Assembly: GCA_000827205.1 (NCBI GenBank)
Contig: KN832569.1
Location: 260,647-324,646 of the forward strand
Reading direction: 5' to 3'
Length of the DNA: 64,000 bases
Origin: Plicaturopsis crispa FD-325 SS-3
Lineage: Eukaryota > Basidiomycota > Agaricomycetes > Amylocorticiales > Amylocorticiaceae
A model generated the notes under the pieces. That model was not told the DNA's origin, ran no database searches, and saw nothing but the letters and a program-made list of their open reading frames with translations. The translations under genes were made by a program, and so were the position numbers. Positions 54,980 to 64,000 of the stretch are shown piece after piece; the first letter of the stretch is position 1; every line of letters begins with the position of its first letter.

Positions 54980-56527
54980 ATGCCTAGAGCTATCCGTGCC
55001 CGCAGGCTTCTTGTAGATAGTAAGGCCGCCATTATCGCAGACGGCGCTGTGATTGTCGATGGTGCAGTTATCGTTGCGGCGGGACCATGGACGGCTCTTG
55101 CGTCGACACTCGCGACGGACACCGTCGTCAGCGACCTCGGAGACGTCACTTTAATGCCCGGTCTATTCGACTGCCATGTCCACCTTTCCATGGACCCCGG
55201 CTCAGGCGTCACGTCTACTGCCGCGCGATCAGCCGACGAGGCCACACTGGTCTCCTTAATGGAATCGAATGCTCTGAAGTTACTTGACGCTGGAATCACT
55301 ACGGTACGCGACCTTGGATGTCCCGGCACCCATGCCGTGAAACTTCGTGAGCGAATACACGCAGGGGAAATCATGGGTCCCAGGTGAGTATCGGTAATCT
55401 ATGCTATTCCTTTTTGTTGTTAACTATATCGTCCAGGCTGCAAGTCACCAACGCCCCGATCACAGTCCCAGGTGGCCACGCACATGCGATGTAAGTTAAA
55501 AGACACCTACAGCTCTACGACCCGTTAAGTATTCTACCAGGGGCGGCATTGCAATCGGCGTGGATGAGGTGCGAGCTGAAGTGAAGAAGCGGGCGTCCGA
55601 GGGCGCCGACCTAATCAAAGTGATGTCGACGGGCGGGTTTATGACCGCCGGCAGCGGCCCTGCGCGTGCAAGGTACACCGTCGAAGAGCTCAAGGCAATA
55701 GTGGAGGAAGCGCACGCTGCCGGCATGCCCGTGACGACCCACGCCACCGGTGTCGAGGGGATCGACCGCGCTGTCACGGCCCGCTTGGATTGCATAGAGC
55801 ACTGTGCCTGGGCTATCGGTGAGTGCGCAGTTCACTTTGCATGTCTCATGGCAATTTCGTGCTGACCTGGAAACAGAGGGAGGTACACGCTACGACGCGG
55901 ATATCGCGCAGCGCATTGTGGAGAGTGGGATTGCAGTATGCCCTACCATGAACACCGCGTGTCTTGAGCACGGCTACTTCTGCCCTTGGGACGAGCGTGC
56001 AAAGATCCTAGCCAACCTATCCGCCTTGCGCGAAGCGGGTGCCCGTATGGTAGTCGGCACAGACGCCGGTATCGGTGAGTAGACCCAAGTCGTGCGGGCA
56101 CCGTGCATGCTAACGCGGTGCACAGGGTTATGCCATTTCGAGCGCTACGCGGACGGCCTGAGTGTGCTCGTCGACGCGGGTTACACGCTCCGGCAAATCG
56201 TGGCCAGCGCGACGGAGCTCGCGGCGGAAGTCTGTGGCCTCTCAGAAACGACCGGCAGGCTAGCCCCCGGTCTCGCGGCGGATCTCGTCGCGTTCCAAGG
56301 AAACCCGCTCGAGGACGTGAAGGCTTTCCTCGAGCCACGTTTCGTCATGGTACGAATACATTTATTTTCGAATATGAAGCCTGTATCTAACCGATTGACA
56401 GGCCCGCGGACGTGAGCATACGCTTACCCCAATTGCCCCACTGAAGGACGTGTCCAAGGAAGTTGCACGGATATGGGAGACACTGCGGAAAGGCGCAGGA
56501 CTGTCCACGGACCCACCAAAAAAATAG
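54980..56527 (+). CDS. metal-dependent amidohydrolase
   Basis: Six exons (introns begin at about 55384, 55492, 55819, 56074 and 56350) encode about 410 residues. The N-terminus has the small beta-sandwich of the amidohydrolase superfamily, then [19 protein letters not shown] with the HxH metal pair. Next come [26 protein letters not shown] with a Lys at the bridging position, [16 protein letters not shown] and IEHCAWAI for the next His ligands, and VVGTDAGIG with the final Asp. [16 protein letters not shown] segment closes the C-terminal sandwich. This is the imidazolonepropionase/prolidase-like branch. It hydrolyses C-N bonds of a small cyclic or acyl-amino compound. The divergent MFS gene may import its substrate. 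Confidence 0.9.
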
Positions 56528-56833
56528 CGAGACGTGTAACAAACAAATCAATCATCTTGTTCAGCAAGGAATGTTATCCACCCACAATTAGCATGAACTC
56601 TCTGTACCCTCCTACGTTTTCAGGAAGATAGCGTACATATGCACTCGAATTAAAGTTGCTGCACTGGAGTTGTGGCAGGTTTCGCTAGGGGCGTCGGAAG
56701 CATTTGGATGCAGCCACGTCGCTGGAACGTCGCCTGCAAAAACACCAAAGACACGTACTTCTACTTACTTACGCACGACGCGAACCGTGAACAGAACACG
56801 GTAACGCTCTTTTCCTGGTCGCATACTCGGGGG
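56528..56833. other. intergenic, no gene seen
   Basis: A short gap between two co-directional genes holding the 3' UTR of the amidohydrolase and the STE24 promoter. Confidence 0.4.
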
Positions 56834-58634
56834 ATGGATTTCCTACATACCCAGCTGGCCCATCTGCAGCACCAGCTGTCCTTCGTTCAGACCGATCCTA
56901 TCGACTGGAAGTTCTATGTCCAGGCGTTCTCCTGGGGTGTGACGTTATTCGAGACTTACCTGCTGTACGTCGCACGCACGCGTTTTCGTTGGTCCATCGT
57001 CTCACAATACTCGCACGCCTAGGTTTCGACAGTACCCACTGTATTCCAAGACTGAGCCGCCAGTCGTTCTTGCAAGCCATTTCAATGGCGATGAATTCCA
57101 AAAGTCGCAGAAGTATGGAAAGGACAAGGCGAAGTTCTCCATCGTCACTGGGCTCCTCAAGCAGTCCATCGACTCGGTGATGCTGCAGTATGGCTTCTAC
57201 GCATGGTCGTGGACTGCAGCTGGATGTGTTCTAGCGCGATTTGGGTACGGTCCTGAATACGAGGTATGTTGCAATGAACCTTGCCGCCAATTTATCTTGA
57301 CTTTGTGTGCTCAATAGATCCTCCAATCTCTCGGATTCGCCATCGTTCTCTTCCTTGCGTCCTCCATCCCGGGCATTCCTCTGTCCGCGTACCAAACCTT
57401 TGTCCTCGAAGAAAAGCACGGGTTCAACAAAACGACCCCCGGGCTATTTGTCACCGACCTTGTCAAGGGGTGGGCCATTGGCTTCACGATCGGCCTACCC
57501 TTCTTGGCCACGTTCCTATACGTCTTCAAGTGGGCGGGCGACCGCTTCGTGCCCTGGCTCATGGCATTCCTGTGCGTTCAATCTTGCGAAACGTACGTGT
57601 ATGTGCATGCGCTGATTTCATTTTTAGCCTCGCGTTCCAGATGTCCTTGGTAGTTCTGTATCCGACGGTTATCCAACCGCTGTTCAATAAGCTGTCGCCT
57701 CTGGCAGAGGGCAATTTGCGGACAAGGATTGAAGCATTGGCTTCCAAACTCAAATTCCCTTTGAAACATCTCTATGAGATCGACGGGTCCAAGCGAAGCT
57801 CGCATAGCAATGCATACTTCTTTGGTCTTCCTTGGGTACTTTATCTCATTTAATCCTCCTTAATAGCTGCTGATGCCTAGCGCGTACTTCAGAGCAAACA
57901 CATCGTCATATTCGACACGCTCATAAAGGAGAGCAAACCCGAAGAGGTCGAAGCTGTCCTTGGTGTGTCTAACGGACTCGCCAAAAACTACGTTTATTAA
58001 CCTATCTTGTAGCCCATGAACTCGGACACTGGTACTATATGCACCCGACGAAACTGCTTTGCATATCGCAGCTCCACATATTTACGATCCTCGCACTCTT
58101 CCCCGCCTTCCTGCATTCGCCCTACGTCCTCCTCGCCTTCGACTTTCCAAAATCAGTTGCAGCCGTGCCGCCCACCATGCTTGCGTTCACGCTCTTCCAG
58201 GTCAGTCAAGCGCACCATCTTTCCACCGTGGTGATACTTACGTGCTGTATCTGTCCTAGATGATCTTGACGCCTTTGGAAGCCGTAGTCGGCATTGGCAT
58301 GAACGCCATGAGCCGCAAATTTGAATGGGAGGCAGACCGCTTCGCGTGCGAGCTCCAGTCCAAACTCGCAGCGCCCGAGATGAAGGACATGGGCGAGCGC
58401 CTCGGCCGTGCGCTGGTGACCCTCCACGTGAAGAACCTTTCCACCGTCTGGGTCGACTGGCTGTGAGTCCCTTTCCTTTGTGTTGTTGTATCAAATACGA
58501 AGTTAATCGCTGCGCTGATTAACAGGTACTCCGCGTACCACCACTCGCACCCCACTTTGACTGAGCGTTTGAAAGCCCTGGAGGCATTCCAGGCGAAGAC
58601 CGAGGTTGATAGTGTCGCTAAAAAGGAACTGTAG
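56834..58634 (+). CDS. STE24: CAAX prenyl protease 1 (Ste24)
   Basis: Start ATG at 56834 (MDFLHTQLAHLQHQ); stop TAG at 58632-58634. Spliced landmarks follow the M48A family: FRQYPLYSKTEPPVVL, FSIVTGLLKQSIDSVMLQYG, SSIPGIPLSAYQTFVLEEKHGFNKTT, VVLYPTVIQPLFNKLSPL, YEIDGSKRSSHSNAYFFGLPW, SKHIVIFDTLI, and the zinc motif HELGHW. The HELGHW motif lies just after an intron near 58010. NAMSRKFEWEADRFACEL carries the third zinc ligand Glu. Several membrane helices are present. Ste24 removes the -AAX peptide from farnesylated proteins such as a-factor-type pheromone precursors in the ER and also clears translocon-clogging proteins. Confidence 0.95.
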
Positions 58635-59261
58635 GCATTGCTCGCCATATTAATGGATAACACTTGCAGAGCCAATCTATGTCAAGATGATGAACTACCA
58701 CGGGCGTTTTGGCCGCTGGTTTCATTTTTTCCAGCTGCTATGGATCTCAGGGAAGTATTAGTGTCCGGATGTTAGTCACTTCCGTGAGTCTTGTCCCGTC
58801 CCGTCCGTCTCACCTATCCGTAAGCAAATACATCGTCATATGCTTCCTAGCGTGTTAACTGACCTCCGGTACGTTAGGCAGGTCCTTGCATCAGGCCTGT
58901 CAATTATCAGAAGGATGTGCATGATGATTAGGTACCCGTCGGGACGTCTACCACCCAGTCAGGTGTGCGATCCACGTCCAAGCGGTAGGAAGCAGTGTCA
59001 TGTCGTGGCACGTCGTGGCATCGCGTCGTAGCCAGAATGTTCGAGCAACTTGAGGGCATAGGTATAAAGTCGGTAGACTTGTGGTGAGTAGCTAGGCAGA
59101 GGAGAATTTCACGATTCCAACATACTTCGCAACGAAGAGGATCTCGACCACTTCCTAGAAACACCACAGAGAGTGAGTGTTATCCTGCTCTACCTTCGCT
59201 TGCCTGGCTAATATCCCGTCGCTGTAGATCCGTCTGCACCGTTTGAATCTCGTATTCCCTC
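58635..59261. other. intergenic, no gene seen
   Basis: 627 bp between STE24 and the first EthD gene. No supported coding feature. An intron in the 5' leader of the EthD gene is possible (GTGAGTGTTATCC near 59170). Confidence 0.35.
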
Positions 59262-59704
59262 ATGTCCGTTCGAACCGACCGTGTTAGGGTGGTGGGCCTT
59301 GTGAAGAGGAAAGAAGGCATAAGCAAAGAAGAATTCAACCGCTACTGGGTAGAGCACGGCAAGCTCTTCGCGGGGCTCGCAGTCGTGAAGAGAAATCTTC
59401 TGAAGTACGAGCAGGTAAGCATATCCGCCTCTGTGTTGGAAACTCACCGTTGTGTCCAGTGAGCTGATCACCGATGTAGTGCTTTGTCCACTCCGACACC
59501 GTGCGCGCCTTCGGGCTCCCCGCCGTCGACTACGACGGTATCGGCATAGTCGAAGCTGAGAGTTTCGCAAAGATCGCGGAGATCATCAGCGACGAGGAGT
59601 TTACGAGGATCATCCCCCAGGACGAGGAGAAGTTCCTCGACCGCGCGGCCACGCGGCCTTTCCCGTTGAATATTGCGACGGTGCTGGATAAGAATGTACA
59701 GTGA
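59262..59704 (+). CDS. EthD-domain protein 1
   Basis: Two exons with an intron at 59415-59479 give 125 residues. The start MSVRTDRVRVVGLVKRKEGI leads into an EthD-type dimeric alpha/beta barrel: VGLVKRKEGISKEEFNRYWVE with a following helix, a strand with YDGIGIVEAESFAKIAEIIS, and DEEFTRIIPQDEEKFLDR. EthD proteins are small, often dimeric, and linked to degradation or quinone/polyketide chemistry, but the true reaction is usually unknown. The next gene is a tandem paralogue with the same single intron position, after LKYEQ. Confidence 0.85.
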
Positions 59705-60037
59705 ACGGGCGTTTCTGCGAAATGATTATCATTAGGGCCCGCTAAAGGCGGAGTACCTCTCTTTGGTCGAATCTGAAACGTACTGCACCTCTCGACCGCA
59801 GTCTTCTTAGTGCCGTGCTGACGTCCGCGCTGATTCAACTTCGAATGAGTTGAGTACTTATAAGCACTCACCACCCACCCCTTCCATCCACCGGACAGCA
59901 TAATTGCCCTTGTGTTTCCCCTCGAAGCTCATCGGTAAGAGCGACTTTACCTTCCATTCAATCGTGGACGGACGCACTGATCCTGCATCTGCATTTGAAG
60001 ATCTTTCACCGCATTTAGTCCCGCGTAGAACAACCTG

Positions 60038-60470
60038 ATGTCCCTTCGAACCGACCGCGTGAGGATGGTGGTGCTTGTAAGAAGGAAGGAGGGCATAAGT
60101 AGAGAAGAGTTCGCCCGCTATTGGGTTGGGCAGCACAGCCAGCTCTTCGCGGGCCTCGCGGTCACCAAGAAGAATATCCTGAAGTACGAGCAGGTAAGCA
60201 AACAATTACATCGTCCACATTGATCGTGACTTAACCGCGTACATTCCTCAGGGCCACGTCGACTCCGACATGGAGCGCTCGCTGGGGGCTATCGGCGGCG
60301 AGCCTTACGACTGCTTCAGCTTCGTCGAAGCGGAGAGTTTCGAGAAGATGGCCGCGGTTCTCAGCGACGAGGAGTTTTTGAACACGATTCCTCAGGACGA
60401 GGAGAAGTGGCTCGACCGTTCGGCGACGCGGTTCTTCCCCCTCAATATTGCGACGGTGCTGGATCAATAA
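60038..60470 (+). CDS. EthD-domain protein 2 (tandem paralogue)
   Basis: Two exons with an intron at 60194-60251 give 124 residues. It shares with the upstream gene the start (MSLRTDRVRMVVLVRRKEGI), the intron position after LKYEQ, VEAESFEKMAAVLSDEEF, and the end SATRFFPLNIATVLD. The segment after the intron differs most (GHVDSDMERSLGAIGGEPYD against CFVHSDTVRAFGLPAVDYD). This is a clear recent-to-intermediate tandem duplication. It is expected to be a small dimeric cytosolic protein of unknown reaction. Confidence 0.85.
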
Positions 60471-61215
60471 AGGAGGCTGAGCGGGCGTGCAAGGTGTGTA
60501 GGGGTTCAATATCAAGGGGACTTCACCAATGATTGTGATGCATGTTCTCGTGCCTGTTCATACAAACGACTCGACCATTGGAACGACATATTACCTCCTC
60601 TGCAGTCTGTATGATTTAATCTTGCAAGAGTTAGCTAGCTTCTCTTCGGAGCTTGCAATTGGCGGCAAAACTTACCGTTGTGTTTTGGTCGCTGGAAGGT
60701 CAAAAAGGAAAAGAGACACGAAGCCCAGAGGACCCGATAGCACAAAGATTGTAATCGACAACGTTGAAGTGCGGCAGCCGCCCGGACATTCCTAGTAAAA
60801 GGCGAGGAATGTGGGTCGTGGCAGCTACCGCCGTTGCATGTATGAGGGTACATGCAGAATGGGGTCAATGTCGAAGTTCTGCATTTTGTACGAGCGGCGG
60901 GTGTTTGTGGCGTCGAACGTAATCACCTCTCTCTTGTACTGTGAGGGTACGATTCAGATGAGATCCGTACCCAGTATACAAGTAAAACAGACCTACCCCG
61001 GGGATGCTACCAGTGAGGTACTATTAGTGGTAGGAGTCGCTGACGTCCGCGTTGCCTAGAGGTGAACAATTGCAATGGCACTGAATGGGGGTGACGAAGG
61101 ATACATTCCACATACTTGTGGAGCGTTAGATAATATTGGACACCATGTAAAAAAGTAAGATATAGCAGAGTCAAACACAGCAAGGAAAACTACAAGCTCA
61201 ACACGAGTGACATAG
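60471..61215. other. intergenic, no gene seen
   Basis: About 745 bp between the second EthD gene and the 3' end of PRP46. Open frames show no similarity or splice structure. Confidence 0.4.
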
Positions 61216-62781
61216 CTACTGCGATTGTTCCGCATAGACCTGTCGTCGCTGTGAGCCGCTTTCTTTGAGAGTCGCTGGGAGAAAGGCTTACTTTGATGGT
61301 CTTGTCCGCCCCGCCGGTGATCAGTCGGGTGCCTGTGACGTCGAACGTTGAGCAGAACACCCCCGCCTCCGCCTCCAGCGACCCTGGCTGCGGGACATCC
61401 TCCATGTGCTGGAATGGCATCCCAGTGTTGTAGTCCCATAATGTAAGCGTGCCATTGTCGCCTACACTCTATCAGCATACCGACGAAACTCCAGAAAAGA
61501 CAAAACGCACCGCCCGAGAAGAACACGCCCTCCGCGTTCACGGACATCGTGTTGATAATAGCGTTGTGCCCGCTAAAATTGTGCACAAACGTGCCCTCCG
61601 GGAACTTCCACTTCTTGATGTTGTTCCCGCCCGCGGAGCCTGACGCGAACGAGTACTCCGTCGGGTGCACCGCGAGTGCGCGCACGGATTTTTTGTGGTG
61701 CGTCAGCGTCACCATCGTCTTCCCCGCCGCGAGGTCCCAGAGGCGCACCGTCGAGTCCATGCTGCCCGTGATCACCTGCGGGTCGGACTCCTGGCACTTG
61801 ACGTCCGCGACGGTGCCCGTGTGCCCCGCGAGCACGTGGATCTGCGCCTTCGTCCGCATGTCCCAGACGCGGGCGGAGGCGTCGCGGCCCGCAGTCACGA
61901 GCACGTCCAGCGTAGGATGCAGACTCAGCGAGTACACGCCAGAGAGATGGCCATGGTAGTGCCGGATGACTTTGTTCGCTTCGAGGTCCCAGCATTTCAC
62001 CATCTGGGGCGGCGTCAGGGGACATATGGAGGAAAGGATGTTGCGAATTTACCTTGTCTTCACCGCACGAGAAGAGATACGGGTGGCGCGAGGAGACCGC
62101 TAGGCCACGCACCGTCGATATATGCCCCGTCAGTGACAACTTCAGCTCGCCAGACGCGAGGTCCCATATTTTGATCACCCGGTCCCCCGCACCCGTCGCA
62201 AACCACTGGTTCCCTGGCTCTACAGCAGCGCTCCGCACCCACCCCAAATGCCCCGAAATAACGCGCACGAGTTTCCACGGTGCATGATACGTCGGTTTTA
62301 TAGTTCGTGTCGTCTTGTGCAATGTAAGCGCCTGTGACAGCTTGGTGGACGATGTAAATGTAGACGCTTGATGTGTGGGGGTGTTGTCTATTTGTGCGAT
62401 CATACGCGAGGTATCTGCTGAAGCTGCACACAAATCCATTAGCCCCCGCGTCCTACAGCAGTAAAGACCTACTCACGTCCTGCTGTTATTGCCTTCTGGT
62501 TCGTTTTTGGGCGGGCAGGACCTACTGGGCCTTGTTGCGAGAGAAGGGCGGCAGGAAGTTCTTTGAAGTCACGGTACTCGTCGTTGATTTTTACGGACAA
62601 TCGTATGCGCGCACTAGACAAGTATGTTCGTAAAATTTGCGGCAGGAATCTGAAGCCATATGTACCTCTTCTCATCCTCCCTTTCGCCTTCGTCGGGGCA
62701 GGATGCGAATATGTCGCGTGTCCGTTTTGCACTCCGGCGTAGAAGAGGATCGAGAGGCGGCAACGCAGATGTCGTGGCCAT
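61216..62781 (-). CDS. PRP46: pre-mRNA splicing factor PRP46/PLRG1 (WD40)
   Basis: Start ATG at 62779-62781 ([20 protein letters not shown]); stop TAG at 61216. The N-terminal exons encode a polar tail with [20 protein letters not shown] and [15 protein letters not shown] seven-bladed WD40 propeller follows: [99 protein letters not shown], the [20 protein letters not shown] blade, and a last blade with [20 protein letters not shown]. It is a subunit of the Prp19/NineTeen complex in the spliceosome. It is divergent from TFIIS across about 330 bp. Confidence 0.93.
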
Positions 62782-63109
62782 GGCAAGGAGTGTATTTGCG
62801 TTATTTTCCGGGGATCAGGAGGGAATGGCAGCAGGACGAGCGTTGGAGGTAGAGAGTGTGCAGAGCCGAGTCGAGCAAAGTGTCCAATTTCCGGGTCTGA
62901 ATGCGGCGTCACTTTTCCCACGCCCCTGCCCGTCTCATTTCGACTTTGGACCTCGAGCAATGCACCGAGCGCGTTGCGTTGCCGTTGCGCATCTTCAGTG
63001 GCACCGTTCCTTTCTTTTCACCGTCACCGTAGTGCCTTTGTTGAAGCAGGAGTTGCGGCAGAATCTACTGTAGTCGTAGTTGTAGTTGGGGTGTAAGGGC
63101 AGATAGACA
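62782..63109. promoter_or_regulatory. divergent intergenic region PRP46/TFIIS
   Basis: 328 bp between two divergent housekeeping start codons. No strong TATA box was seen, as is common for constitutive genes. Confidence 0.4.
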
Positions 63110-64000
63110 ATGTCGTCGGATACAGCAGCATTAAAGAAGCTTGTAAAACAGCTTCAAAATCTGTCTACCGAGGAGGTACGATTCGTTTCCCCTATGGCAT
63201 CCCTGTTGACCCTATGCTGATTTCCTGCTTTTCTTCCTTCCCAGGAAATCACGGATCTGTTGCGGATTTTGAAGAAGGACTACCAGGTCAATGAGGCCAT
63301 ACTTAGAGTGAGTGCGCACGTTTGCGACTGGGCCGGATTTTGTGCTAATGGCGGCGACAGGAAAGTAAAGCCGGACTGGCAGTGGGAAAGCTCCGCTCGC
63401 ATGCGAGCAAGCAGGTGTCCGATCTCGCAAAGGAGCTCGTGAAGAAATGGAAGAACGAGGTCGAGCGCGCAAAGCTGGGACAGGGCGGGTCAGGTGCAAA
63501 GGGCGGGCAGAATGGAAAACCAGCGGCGCCAGGTGAGCCCCCTCTATCCATCCCTGCTTTGCTGCCGGAAATCGCACCGGGCAGTACTCACTGTGAAAAT
63601 TGGTGTAGGGAGAAAAGGCTCAGCCACCGCCACCCCATCCACACCGATTACCCCGTCGAGCTCCTCCGGCCTGAAAACAGACGCTCGCACTGCGCAGAGC
63701 GACGGCCTTCAAATCAATGTGACCAGCGACAAAACCCGCGATAAATGCATAGAGCTCATCTACGATGCTCTCGCGTCCGACTCCGGTGCCCGTGCGTCAC
63801 CACACACACATCCACGTTCACGCACTCGCTAATGTTCCTTCGATTTCCAGCCGCGGATCTTATCCTCAAGCGTGCGCGCGGGGTGGAGGAGTCCGTGCTG
63901 AGCGAGTTCGGCTCCACATCCGCCGCATACAAGTCCAAAATACGCTCGCTCTACGTGAACCTGAAGGACAAGAACAACCCAGGCCTGCGCGCCAACGTCG
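63110..64000 (+). CDS. transcription elongation factor TFIIS (partial)
   Basis: Start ATG at 63110 (MSSDTAALKKLVKQLQNLST). Introns lie at 63176-63244, 63308-63360, 63533-63608 and 63792-63850, and the frame is open to the window end. The first 80 residues form the LW (TFIIS N) domain: EITDLLRILKKDYQVNEAIL and ESKAGLAVGKLRSHASKQV, then LAKELVKKWKNEVER. A Ser/Thr/Pro linker follows. The central domain begins with DKTRDKCIELIYDALASDSG and continues with VEESVLSEFGSTSAAYKSKIRSLYVNLKDK before the window ends. The zinc ribbon that stimulates RNA polymerase II transcript cleavage must lie beyond 64000. Confidence 0.93.

Noticed and set aside
1-64000. Retroelements, LTRs, Polintons or CRISPR arrays
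   Set aside because: No reverse transcriptase, integrase, capsid-like or long terminal repeat signature was recognised on either strand, and the tandem array lacks CRISPR geometry.
1-64000. tRNA genes
   Set aside because: A visual search for B-box-like GGTTCGANTCC on both strands gave no convincing cloverleaf. A tRNA search tool would be needed to exclude one fully.

Overview
The window looks like nuclear DNA of a filamentous basidiomycete, most likely an Agaricomycete of the mushroom or polypore type. Genes are close together and split by many short introns (mostly 45-80 bp, GT-AG with a few GC-AG). Protein families typical of that group are present: a class I hydrophobin, an Argonaute, Zn2Cys6 regulators, DAL5-type MFS carriers, EthD-domain proteins and a family of HNH_2-type proteins. 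No rRNA, tRNA, CRISPR array or recognisable retroelement was seen.

Layout. 0.3-5.1 kb: an unknown protein, a SWAP/Surp splicing regulator, a small secreted protein and a class I hydrophobin. 5.1-8.8 kb: gene-poor, with a degenerate tandem array of 320-410 bp units. 8.8-11.7 kb: a divergent pair, an NTF2-like protein and a flavin monooxygenase. 11.7-14.6 kb: gene-poor, with a helicase fragment. 14.6-34.3 kb: dense housekeeping genes (EOS1, DPH2, a YPP1/TTC7-type TPR protein, an unknown acidic protein with a CH-like segment, TOM70, Argonaute, a ZIP metal transporter). 34.6-44.0 kb: a Zn2Cys6 factor, a PLP aminotransferase, an HpcH/HpaI aldolase and a carboxylesterase. 44.3-51.2 kb: five HNH-family loci in both orientations (three full or nearly full genes, two fragments). 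51.8-64.0 kb: an MFS carrier divergent from an amidohydrolase, STE24, two tandem EthD genes, the WD40 splicing factor PRP46, and TFIIS, which runs off the window.

How the genes relate. Most are independent housekeeping functions: splicing (SWAP, PRP46), translation-factor modification (DPH2), the secretory pathway and plasma membrane (EOS1, YPP1-like, STE24), mitochondrial import (TOM70) and RNA silencing (Argonaute). Three head-to-head pairs suggest co-expression: NTF2-like/monooxygenase, MFS/amidohydrolase, and the TPR protein/CH-like protein, whose start codons are only 26 bp apart. The parts least explained by known families are the HNH cluster, which shares a duplicated promoter with a short inverted repeat, the 6.4-8.3 kb array, and a single-base frame break in the Argonaute gene.

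Exon boundaries were worked out by hand from splice consensus and protein-family similarity. Family names come from memory of motifs, with no database search.
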